Origin: Nitrospirota bacterium
Lineage (GTDB): Bacteria > Nitrospirota > UBA9217
Reading direction: 5' to 3'
DNA: 10,822 bases
Assembly: GCA_021788515.1 (NCBI GenBank)
Contig: JAJYKN010000010.1
Location: forward strand, 1 to 10,822
Shown: in pieces, positions 1 through 6,273 of the stretch
Numbering within the stretch: position 1 is the first letter of the stretch
Layout of the letters: every line of letters begins with the position of its first letter
Translations under genes and position numbers: made by a program
Notes under the pieces: model-generated
Seen by the model: only the letters and a program-made list of their open reading frames with translations
What the model was told of the DNA's origin: nothing
Databases searched by the model: none

Positions 1-1
1 T

Positions 2-109
2 CCCGGGACGCAAGACCGATTGCAAAGAGAGATAGCGGAAAAACCTCCGACTTCCGCCCAGCAAAACAAAACCGCCAAAACCGGTGGGCGTAGTCTGAAC
101 AAATTCTGA
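2..109 (+). CDS. C-terminal end of an unidentified gene (partial)
   Basis: The window opens inside a reading frame that runs to a TGA at 107-109, six bases before a strong terminator hairpin, so a plus-strand gene most likely ends here. The visible tail of about 35 residues is hydrophilic and rich in Gln, Lys and Thr, with no recognisable domain. A second frame, starting at base 1, is also open until a TAG at 91-93 and gives an Arg/Lys-rich tail resembling the basic extensions of RNA-binding proteins. The sequence alone does not say which frame is real. The frame ending at 109 is preferred only because it ends nearest the hairpin. No function is assigned. Confidence 0.4.
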   Translation, partial: PGTQDRLQREIAEKPPTSAQQNKTAKTGGRSLNKF

Positions 110-114
110 ATATT

Positions 115-153
115 TTCAACAGGGCACCCCGCACGGGTGCCCTGTTGAATTTT
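115..153 (+). terminator. Strong Rho-independent terminator
   Basis: A 15-bp perfect stem (115-129 with 135-149) has a 5-base loop, cgcac, and is followed by TTTT at 150-153. The core arm is CAACAGGGCACCC. It lies just after the stop codon of the gene at the left edge. The upstream flank is not a clean A-run, so it is best read as a plus-strand terminator. Confidence 0.88.
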
Positions 154-469
154 GTGTTAGTGCGTCACAATAAAAAAATCCACTGCGTGCGGCTCTCACA
201 ACACGGGCTTTCAAAATCGGCAGGTACATCAGGTGCCGGTATCATTGTTTAAACATTCCTTAATTAAAAATCGAATTCGTCATAGAATCCCAGGGCTAAA
301 CTGACAGGATCATCGACCTAGGGCTAACTGAACGCTTGACCTTTCTCATCATCCATTCCGCTTCTCCATACCATCTTTCTTTGCAATCTTAAAAATATAG
401 ACATGACATTTCTCAGTCTTGCAAATTCAGCTGTTGACCGCTTTCACGTAAATTCATTCAGTTATGTTT
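154..469. other. Gene-free spacer upstream of the sigma-54 promoter
   Basis: About 315 bases show no credible reading frame on either strand. The stretch is AT-richer than its neighbours and has several stops in every frame. The only internal structure seen is a short near-direct repeat at 292-304 and 320-332. Because a sigma-54 promoter follows directly, this spacer is where binding sites for an enhancer-binding activator would be expected. No convincing dyad was identified by eye. A small RNA cannot be excluded, but no promoter-plus-terminator pair supports one. Confidence 0.5.
292..332. repeat. Short imperfect direct repeat
   Basis: AGGGCTAAACTGA at 292-304 recurs as AGGGCTAACTGAA at 320-332, with one A deleted. 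The centres are 28 bases apart, about 2.7 helical turns. It lies about 140-180 bases upstream of the sigma-54 promoter, a usual distance for activator sites, but the match could be chance. Confidence 0.3.
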
Positions 470-485
470 TGGCACAGCTGATGCA
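470..485 (+). promoter_or_regulatory. Sigma-54 (RpoN) -24/-12 promoter
   Basis: TGGCAC-N5-ATGCA matches the consensus TGGCAC-N5-TTGCA except for one base. The diagnostic GG (471-472) and GC (483-484) are exactly ten bases apart. Transcription would begin near 495, about 30 bases before the ATG at 526, with the ribosome binding site between. Sigma-54 promoters need an AAA+ enhancer-binding activator and ATP hydrolysis, so the two downstream genes should be tightly inducible. No activator gene is in the window. A sigma-70 alternative, TTGACC at 434-439, has no well-spaced -10 box. Confidence 0.75.
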
Positions 486-525
486 ATAACTCATGGCAAG
501 ATAGGGAGAAAAGGAGGATGGGAAA

Positions 526-849
526 ATGAGAAACTCACCTTCAAGAAAAGCTGCTTACATCGGTGCAGGATCGGGGCTGGTAGTGTTCTCGCTCTTCGGG
601 CTGCTGCCCGGGAGTCTCCTCGGAGGCGCTGCAGGAATAAAATTCGCGGGCATGCTCTTCGGTTTTCCGCTCGATCCTGGCCTCCTTTCGCGGACCATTG
701 TGCTCAGCTCCATGCTCGTGGGCGTCCTGGTTTCGGGACTCGTCATCGTCACGGCAGCATCCGCTGCAGGATGGCTTCTCGGCAGAGTGGCAGAAATTGG
801 GATGTCGATGCAATCGACACACGGACACATCGGTGCGCACAATAGATAA
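526..849 (+). CDS. Small glycine-rich membrane protein, tandem paralogue 1
   Basis: The gene encodes a 107-residue hydrophobic protein with no recognised family. Two hydrophobic stretches, roughly residues 10-46 and 55-87, are rich in Gly and Ala with GxxxG-like spacing, which suggests two to three tightly packed inner-membrane helices. A motif FGxxPGxxxG lies at residues 24-33. The C-terminus (88-107) is polar with two His. There is a short basic N-terminus (Arg2, Arg7, Lys8) and no cleavable signal is evident. A strong AAGGAGG at 511-517, eight bases before the ATG, fixes the start. It is the first gene after the sigma-54 promoter and is paralogous to the next gene: residues 12-33 align without gaps, with 11 of 22 identical. 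Function is unknown; an envelope-stress role is only a guess from the sigma-54 control. Confidence 0.82.
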   Translation: MRNSPSRKAAYIGAGSGLVVFSLFGLLPGSLLGGAAGIKFAGMLFGFPLDPGLLSRTIVLSSMLVGVLVSGLVIVTAASAAGWLLGRVAEIGMSMQSTHGHIGAHNR

Positions 850-902
850 CCACCTGTAAGATAGAGAATCAGATTGTCAGCTGCGGCTGAAAGGAGATCG
901 CC

Positions 903-1220
903 ATGAAGAACGAGACAGTGAAAGCGGGAATGAAGATCGGGGCAACGATAGGAGGACTGGTGTTTGTCGTATTCGGGATCATGCCCGGGTTCTACTTTGG
1001 GAGTTACGGAACGCTGATTCTGCTCCAGAAGCTGATGGGCGGCACGGTGGAACCCACCCTTTTCGTAAGGGCTGCCGTGGTGATGGGAATCGTGGTTGGA
1101 ATCGCCTGCGCGGCGGCGGTAAGCATCGTCGTCGGCGGCTTGCTCGGAACTGCAATGGGTTATGTCGTTTCGGCACCGGCATCAGCACGGGCGAAACAAA
1201 CAGCCGCTGAAAAAGTGTAG
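903..1220 (+). CDS. Small glycine-rich membrane protein, tandem paralogue 2
   Basis: The gene encodes a 105-residue hydrophobic protein, the sister of the preceding one. Residues 12-33 share I12, G13, A14, G17, V20, F21, F24, G25, P28, G29 and G33 with it in the same register. P51, R56 and the V65-G66 pair also coincide. The final GLLG (79-82) aligns with WLLG (83-86) of the first protein after a four-residue gap. Predicted helices span about 12-47 and 55-90, and the tail (91-105) is Ala/Lys-rich and probably cytoplasmic. AAGGAG at 891-896 precedes the ATG at normal spacing. The 53-base gap after the first gene contains no terminator, so the two should form one transcript. Divergence despite tandem arrangement suggests distinct partners, perhaps a hetero-oligomer. 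No function is assigned. Confidence 0.82.
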   Translation: MKNETVKAGMKIGATIGGLVFVVFGIMPGFYFGSYGTLILLQKLMGGTVEPTLFVRAAVVMGIVVGIACAAAVSIVVGGLLGTAMGYVVSAPASARAKQTAAEKV

Positions 1221-1248
1221 GAAAGTACTAGGAAGTGGAAGTGAAGAG

Positions 1249-1311
1249 ATGGCAAAGCAGGAGCACGGCAGCCACACGAATGAGAGAATAGTCCTGAAGG
1301 CGGTGTATTAA
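1249..1311 (+). CDS. Possible 20-residue micropeptide at the end of the sigma-54 unit
   Basis: ATG at 1249 opens 20 codons ending in TAA at 1309-1311. The predicted peptide is MAKQEHGSHTNERIVLKAVY, which is polar and slightly basic. A purine-rich GGAAG at 1231-1235 is a weak and rather distant ribosome binding site. The last five codons lie in the left arm and loop of the terminator hairpin, so translation would interfere with hairpin formation. This could be chance or a small regulatory reading frame. There is no homology to rely on. Confidence 0.2.
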   Translation: MAKQEHGSHTNERIVLKAVY

Positions 1312-1323
1312 TCACCGCCTTTT
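1297..1323 (+). terminator. Rho-independent terminator of the sigma-54 unit
   Basis: A perfect 9-bp stem, AAGGCGGTG (1297-1305) with CACCGCCTT (1313-1321), has a 7-base loop and a T-rich tail. It lies 76 bases after the second membrane-protein gene and should end the sigma-54-driven transcript. Confidence 0.8.
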
Positions 1324-1366
1324 ATATTTCCCGAAAGATAGAAATCGGCGACGAACAATCAATAAA

Positions 1367-1394
1367 AAAAGCCCCGGAATGATCCGGGGCTTTT
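1367..1394. terminator. Bidirectional terminator between convergent units
   Basis: A 12-bp stem, AAAAGCCCCGGA (1367-1378) with TCCGGGGCTTTT (1383-1394), has the loop ATGA. It is flanked by an A-run on the left and a T-run on the right, so each strand presents a GC-rich hairpin followed by U residues. It chiefly serves the minus-strand cold-shock gene, whose stop is 32 bases away, and backs up the terminator at 1297-1323. Confidence 0.9.
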
Positions 1395-1425
1395 GGAATT
1401 GTTATAAATTTTAATTTTTCACTTG

Positions 1426-1626
1426 TTAGACTTTGGCTACGTTCGCAGCCTGAAGACCCTTGGGGCCCTTCACGACTTCGAAGGTCACCTTGTCACCCTC
1501 GTTCAGAGATTTGAAACCGTCCCCTGAAATTGCCGAGAAGTGCACAAATACGTCCTCACCGTTCTCCTGCGTGATGAACCCAAACCCCTTGCTGTTGTTG
1601 AACCACTTGACTACACCATTTGCCAT
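1426..1626 (-). CDS. csp: Cold-shock protein, CspA family
   Basis: This is a 66-residue single cold-shock domain of normal family length. It is a five-stranded OB-fold that binds single-stranded RNA and DNA and acts as an RNA chaperone in the cytoplasm. RNP1 is KGFGFI at residues 13-18 and RNP2 is VFVHF at 26-30. The aromatic residues used for base stacking, including Trp8, are present. AGGAG lies about eight bases before the ATG. The gene is monocistronic, with its own promoter at 1687-1715 and the terminator at 1367-1394. The leader is only about 54 nt, much shorter than the long thermosensing leader of E. coli cspA, so it may be expressed at normal temperature like cspC and cspE. The paralogue type cannot be fixed from sequence alone. 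Confidence 0.97.
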
Positions 1627-1686
1627 TCTGTTTCTCCTCTTGTTTCTTTTTTGAAATTTGTCCGGGAATTATCCGCGGATAGAGAA

Positions 1687-1715
1687 AGAATACCGTTTTC
1701 TCCGCACCATGTCAA
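1687..1715 (-). promoter_or_regulatory. Sigma-70 promoter of the cold-shock gene
   Basis: Read on the minus strand, TTGACA (1710-1715) is separated by exactly 17 bases from TATTCT (1687-1692). Transcription would begin near 1680, giving a leader of about 54 nt before the ATG at 1626. The rest of the 235-base gap up to 1861 holds no gene. Confidence 0.8.
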
Positions 1716-1861
1716 GCTGATAATAAAAAAAATCCTGTTTTGGAATGAGTCAAATCAAGCCAACAGAAGCTGTCCCCCGTTTCAAAATCTTGCAACAATA
1801 GAGAACAGCTACGCCTCTAAAAAAGTCCCCTGGCACAGTGACCATGGCCCCTCTTCGCTCG

Positions 1862-4800
1862 TCACGCCGTACGAGGCTGCTTGTAGGCCTTGGCCTGGTG
1901 CATAAACGCTTCAAGCCGCGTAAGGGTCTGCGAATCCCCCTGGCCTTCATAGGCGATATTCAGGAGGGGAATATTTTGATGGTCTTCACGCACCCGCTTG
2001 AGCACGGCGGTCGCGATGGTGCCCGGCATGCAGGTGAAAGGCATCACATTCACAATGCCTGAAACTCCGCGGTTGATATAGTCAATCGCTTTCCCCACGG
2101 ACAAGACAGCTTCACCTTCGAAGGAATGGTGAATATAGGGAAGAGCCGTATGGAGGGTTTGTTCGATGCTCGGCTCGTGGAGACTCCGCAGGCTCCCGTT
2201 GAACCCGCTCAGAAACCGCTGCTCGTCCTTGTGCTGAACACGCCCGGTCACGTATGCCTTGAGCATATCTTTCCACGAGCTGTTCATTTTTGCCGATACC
2301 ATGGCCGTGGTGTTGATATACAGGAGCCATTCGGAGATGGGCGCCACCCATGCCTCGCCGCCGAGTTTTTCGATCTGCCTCACCACATCCTCGTTGCTGA
2401 ACCGGTTCGAGCGGATATAGATCTCACCGACGACGCCGATCACGGGCCTGGACCGTTTCGCTATCTCGATCGAGGAAAAGTCTTTATAGGCCGCTTTCAG
2501 CAGAGGCAGGAGGTCCTCTCTCTTTTCAATGGCAATGGTCAGTCGTTCGAGCGCTGATTGATAGACACGGTCTGTTTGCCCCTTCTGTTTTTCATGGGGC
2601 CGGGTCTCCCAGAGCGCTTTCTGCAGCATATCGACGGCGAAGACTCCGCGCCAGCTCATGAGAACAAAATTCTTATCCAGTGCCCGCACATCACCATGGA
2701 GCGATTCGTCCTGCATGGGGGCCAGGATCTCGACTCGTTCGAGCCCAAGCTTGTCGAGCACTTGACGGTGATAGCGATGGTACTGGCCGAACCTGCAGGG
2801 CCCCTTGCCCGTGGGCATGAAAAAAGCGCTCCTGTCCGGATCGAACCCGGGACGGCGGGTCGCTTTGATCATGTCTCCGGTGGTGAGCGCGAGCGGATAA
2901 CACTCGCGGCCCGAGCTGTGCTCCCTCCCGATCCGCACCGTCTCGTCATCGGACTCGGGCAGCACCTCGGCTTCGACGCCGCAGGCCCGGAACGCCGCTG
3001 CAAGCGCGTGAGCATGGTCCGTCATGGGCGGCAGGTAGACTTTCTTCGCTTGAAGCGAACTGTTGCCGTTGCTCTTGGCAGGAACAACGAAGGCATCAAC
3101 ACGTCTTCCGGCTTTTACGTTGTGCAGGCTGTCCATAAATGCTTCGATCCGCGTTATAGCCCCGGCGTCCGCGCTGTGCTCGTCGACTTCAAGCTGGAGA
3201 AAGGCTTTACCGGCCATTTCCTTGCGGAAGAAGTGGGTAATGAACGAATCTGGTCCGCATCCGAAGTTCGTAATATAGACCGGAAAGAGGTTCGGATGTT
3301 TGCGAAGGATACGGGCGGCAGCCATGATCTTCTGTCCCGACCGCCAGTACATGTCTTCCTGGCCGGACAGGTCCACTTCGTGGAGCGGCAGAAAATCCAT
3401 GGGAATGGCCTGCACGCCGAGGTCCCTGATCTTTGACGGCAGGTTCAAATTCAGGCCCGTGTCGCAGGTGTTGTAGTTCCGGCCGATGAGTACGAGCGCC
3501 TTTTCGCCCGGTTTGATCTGCGACAGGACAACGCTGCCTCGCTGCTCGACAATACGTTGATAATTTTTTTGCGCCTCGCTTGCCACTCGCTGGGCCCGCG
3601 CCACGGCTGCTCTGCCCCTTCCGAGCGCCTTTCCCACCGATCTCATACTCTTCGCAAATTGGCGCTCATCATGCAGGAAGAGAACCGGTTCCAGTGTCTT
3701 AACCTCTCCGAACTTGATCGATGCTTTCGCAATATACGGAAAGGCCTGCGCATAGGGGCAGGCCTGGGCGTTCTTAGACTGTTCGTGGACGACCGGAAAC
3801 CGGATGAAACTCGGCAGGAAGAGGAAGTCGACTTTTTTATCCAGAAGGTCCAGAACATGCCCGAGCCCCACTTTTGCCGGGAAACAGGTTTCCGCAACAG
3901 TCGCCTCCAGTGAACGGTTGATCAACCCACGGTTCGTCCGCTCGGACAGGACGACGCGGAAGCCGAGGTTGCTGAAAAAGGTTTGCCAAAAGGGAAGGAA
4001 GTCGTTGACATACAGCATCCGCGGTATGCCGATGATCGGCGCATGTTCATCGAACTCAGGAAGGACGACGGTGGACTCGAGCAGTCTCTCGCGCTCGGCG
4101 AAGAGATCGGGCAGGGCGTCCGCTTGCGAGTTCTTTTTCTTGACATCGTACTTCTCGCAGCGGCTCCCGTAAAAGAGCGGTTTCTCGCCGGCGAAGACGA
4201 CCCGGCGGATGTCGCAGCGGTTCGCGCACTCGGCGCACTCGAAGGTCGAAATCGTATACTCGCGCTTGCTCAGGTCGAACCCTTTGAACCCGCTTGCGCC
4301 CGTGCTGCCCTGCATGGCAAGAATTGCCGCGCCGATCGCGCCGGTCACCTCGTGGTGCGGCGGCACGGTGATGCGCTTTCCCGTGATTTTCTCGAAGGCC
4401 GCCACCACCGCTCTGTTTGCGGCCACGCCTCCCTGAAAAAAGATGCGTTCGCCCACTCGCTTGCCGGCCACGACCTTGTTCAGATAATTATAGGCAATGG
4501 AGTAGGCAAGCCCGGCAGTCAGTTCCTCCACACCGGAGCCGGTGTTCAGGGAATGGACAAGGTCGGACTCCATGAACACGGTGCACCGTTCGCCGAACCT
4601 GCAAGGCGACTCCGCGCAAAAAGCCTTGCCTTCGAATTCCTGCTTGATCCGGATGCCGAGCCGCTCCGCCTGTTCTTCCAGGAATGAGCCGGTGCCGGCG
4701 GCGCAAGCCTTGTTCATCTCAAAATCCACAACAGCGCCGTCCCGCAGGCTGATGTACTTTGAATCCTGCCCCCCGATCTCGAAAATGGTATCCACGGTAT

Positions 4801-6043
4801 GGTCGATCACCGCCGCGGCAGTGGCTTGGGCCGTAATCTCGTTCCTGACCACGTCGGCGCCGATCATATCGCCCGTCAGATATCTGCCCGAACCCGTCGT
4901 GCCCGCTCCAAGGATCTTTACCCGCGACCCGATCTCCGCGCCGACTTCGGCCAGACCCTGCTTCACCGCCTCGATCGGCCTTCCCGCTGTCGGCAAGTAG
5001 CGCTTCGACAGCACCCGCATCTTTCCATCGATCACGACCACGTTCGTGGAAACCGATCCGACGTCCACGCCGAGGTAAGCATCGACGAGGCCACCGTTGC
5101 CGGCAATTTCATCCTGATCGGGATTCGGCATGACTCCGCCGGGCATCGTGAGCCGGCTCATTCCCTCGGAGGCCCGTTTGTTTTCCGATGCGAGCAGGTC
5201 CGCAAGCGCGGCAGTCCCGCGGAATGCGGCCTCGGAGGGCTGCTGCATGATCAGGAGCGCGGCGCCGATCGCCCCGGAGGTCTTGAAATGCTCCGGCACC
5301 GTCATCTCCTGTTCCGATAGTTTCAGCACTTCGCGGAATGCCCTGCGCATGCCGAGGTTCGCGGCGACACCGCCGAGGAACAGGATGGGCGAATAGAACT
5401 TTTTGCCTTTTCCGACCGTGGCCTTGAAATTCCTGGCCATGGCAAAGCAGAGGCCGGACACAATATCGAAGTCAGGCGTCGCGATCTGCTGCAGGTGAAT
5501 CATGTCACTCTTCGCGAAAACGCTGCACCTGCCCGCCACCCGCGGCGGTGTCTTGGACCGGAGCGCGAGTTCGCTGAATTCCTCGATCGTGAGATGCAGG
5601 CGTGTGGCCTGCTGGTCGAGGAAAGACCCCGTGCCGGCCGCGCAGGCCGTATTCATGGAGAAATCCTCGATTTTCACTCCCTTGCCGCCCGCGTCCCGGA
5701 CCAGGCTGATAAGCTTCGCGTCCTCGCCTCCGAGTTCTATCAATGTCCGCGCCCCGGGATAGAAACGGCCGGCAAAGGACGCCTGGGCAAGAATTTCATT
5801 GACGAACACGGCCCCGATGGTACCGGACACCTGCTTACCGCCGCTGCCCGTTATGCCGGCGGACGTGATCGTGCTTTCGGAGAATCTGGACACGAGCACG
5901 TTGATTTCATCCAGGAGAGCGCTCTGAGGATCGCCCTTGATCCGGGTGTATGTTTCGGACAGAATCTGACCGCCCTTATTAAGAATGGCGGTTTTGATGG
6001 CGACTGAACCGATATCAATGCCGAGAAAGAGACCTTCACGCAT
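1862..6043 (-). CDS. Giant fused acyl-CoA dehydratase activase (BcrAD/BadFG family) with DUF2229 and HgdB-like regions
   Basis: The gene encodes a protein of about 1393 residues. In characterised relatives (HgdC, BadF/BadG) such activases are ATPases whose [4Fe-4S] cluster passes one electron to a 2-hydroxyacyl-CoA dehydratase or benzoyl-CoA reductase.

Domains: ASKHA module 1 (about 5-270; phosphate loop GIDIGS, cysteines Cys134 in CAAGTGSF and Cys173 in GRCSVF); ASKHA module 2 (about 322-578; GVDVGS, Cys447, Cys487); a CxxCxxxC motif (603, 606, 610) plus Cys629; a DUF2229-like region (about 668-890); and two HgdB-like segments ending in TRxEAFM (about 925-970 and 1335-1381).

Both cysteine ligands are kept in each module, so one chain could form the cluster-bridged dimer that HgdC makes from two. 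The start at 6043 is chosen because a promoter covers the upstream ATG at 6151; AAGGA precedes it. No dehydratase gene lies nearby and the substrate is unknown. Confidence 0.93.
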   Translation of the reverse strand: MREGLFLGIDIGSVAIKTAILNKGGQILSETYTRIKGDPQSALLDEINVLVSRFSESTITSAGITGSGGKQVSGTIGAVFVNEILAQASFAGRFYPGARTLIELGGEDAKLISLVRDAGGKGVKIEDFSMNTACAAGTGSFLDQQATRLHLTIEEFSELALRSKTPPRVAGRCSVFAKSDMIHLQQIATPDFDIVSGLCFAMARNFKATVGKGKKFYSPILFLGGVAANLGMRRAFREVLKLSEQEMTVPEHFKTSGAIGAALLIMQQPSEAAFRGTAALADLLASENKRASEGMSRLTMPGGVMPNPDQDEIAGNGGLVDAYLGVDVGSVSTNVVVIDGKMRVLSKRYLPTAGRPIEAVKQGLAEVGAEIGSRVKILGAGTTGSGRYLTGDMIGADVVRNEITAQATAAAVIDHTVDTIFEIGGQDSKYISLRDGAVVDFEMNKACAAGTGSFLEEQAERLGIRIKQEFEGKAFCAESPCRFGERCTVFMESDLVHSLNTGSGVEELTAGLAYSIAYNYLNKVVAGKRVGERIFFQGGVAANRAVVAAFEKITGKRITVPPHHEVTGAIGAAILAMQGSTGASGFKGFDLSKREYTISTFECAECANRCDIRRVVFAGEKPLFYGSRCEKYDVKKKNSQADALPDLFAERERLLESTVVLPEFDEHAPIIGIPRMLYVNDFLPFWQTFFSNLGFRVVLSERTNRGLINRSLEATVAETCFPAKVGLGHVLDLLDKKVDFLFLPSFIRFPVVHEQSKNAQACPYAQAFPYIAKASIKFGEVKTLEPVLFLHDERQFAKSMRSVGKALGRGRAAVARAQRVASEAQKNYQRIVEQRGSVVLSQIKPGEKALVLIGRNYNTCDTGLNLNLPSKIRDLGVQAIPMDFLPLHEVDLSGQEDMYWRSGQKIMAAARILRKHPNLFPVYITNFGCGPDSFITHFFRKEMAGKAFLQLEVDEHSADAGAITRIEAFMDSLHNVKAGRRVDAFVVPAKSNGNSSLQAKKVYLPPMTDHAHALAAAFRACGVEAEVLPESDDETVRIGREHSSGRECYPLALTTGDMIKATRRPGFDPDRSAFFMPTGKGPCRFGQYHRYHRQVLDKLGLERVEILAPMQDESLHGDVRALDKNFVLMSWRGVFAVDMLQKALWETRPHEKQKGQTDRVYQSALERLTIAIEKREDLLPLLKAAYKDFSSIEIAKRSRPVIGVVGEIYIRSNRFSNEDVVRQIEKLGGEAWVAPISEWLLYINTTAMVSAKMNSSWKDMLKAYVTGRVQHKDEQRFLSGFNGSLRSLHEPSIEQTLHTALPYIHHSFEGEAVLSVGKAIDYINRGVSGIVNVMPFTCMPGTIATAVLKRVREDHQNIPLLNIAYEGQGDSQTLTRLEAFMHQAKAYKQPRTA

Positions 6044-6122
6044 ACGCCTGTCCTTATCGAAAAGATGAGATTTTTTTGTGGATGCTGCGTTGAATGATCC
6101 TCTTACAGGAAAGCACGAGCGT

Positions 6123-6151
6123 ATTATAGTGGGAACAACCGGGTTAGTCAA
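6123..6151 (-). promoter_or_regulatory. Sigma-70 promoter of the activase gene
   Basis: On the minus strand TTGACT (6146-6151) is followed after exactly 17 bases by a perfect TATAAT (6123-6128). Transcription would begin near 6116, leaving a leader of about 73 nt. The -35 box covers the ATG at 6151, so that ATG cannot be translated from this transcript and the start at 6043 is favoured. Confidence 0.85.
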
Positions 6152-6200
6152 CCCCGCAGAAGAGGACGTTCAGATTTTGCCGAAACAGAAAAAAAGGTAA

Positions 6201-6219
6201 ATAAAACGTTCGGTTTTAT
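6201..6219. promoter_or_regulatory. Inverted repeat, possible operator between divergent promoters
   Basis: ATAAAAC (6201-6207) and GTTTTAT (6213-6219) form a perfect 7-bp inverted repeat around GTTCG. It covers the -35 region of the plus-strand promoter whose -10 box is at 6230-6235. It lies about 50 bases upstream of the divergent activase promoter. A repressor or activator site is plausible. The low GC of the arms argues against a terminator. Confidence 0.4.
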
Positions 6220-6226
6220 GAAAAAA

Positions 6227-6235
6227 TGATATAAT
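6227..6235 (+). promoter_or_regulatory. Extended -10 promoter of the DUF4388-J-TPR gene
   Basis: TGATATAAT is a perfect TATAAT with the extended TGn element. The -35 region is poor (GTTCGG at 6208-6213, 16-base spacing), which is usual for extended -10 promoters. Transcription would start near 6242, about 32 bases before the ATG. Confidence 0.7.
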
Positions 6236-6273
6236 CAATGCCTTGAGTCTTCATTCTTTTCCAAAGGAGTAGA

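Noticed and set aside
434..466. Sigma-70 promoter with TTGACC upstream of the small membrane proteins
   Set aside because: The nearest -10-like hexamers give spacings of 8 or 21 bases, whereas the sigma-54 elements just downstream have exact geometry.
1830..1850. Second TGGCAC as a sigma-54 promoter
   Set aside because: Ten bases after the GG there is AT rather than GC, and it points into the end of the activase gene.
1766..1861. Possible terminator or repeat remnant after the activase gene
   Set aside because: The minus strand has a T-run (TTTTTT, plus-strand A-run near 1819-1824) after a GC-rich stretch, but the best stem is only about four pairs. GCTGTCCCCCGTTT near 1769 recalls transposon-flank sequences, but one short match is not evidence.
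2558..3436. Plus-strand reading frame of 292 codons antisense to the activase
   Set aside because: It lies wholly within a well-supported gene on the other strand, has no recognisable domain, and is a normal by-product of GC-rich codon use. Several other long antisense frames in 2126-6007 were dismissed for the same reason.
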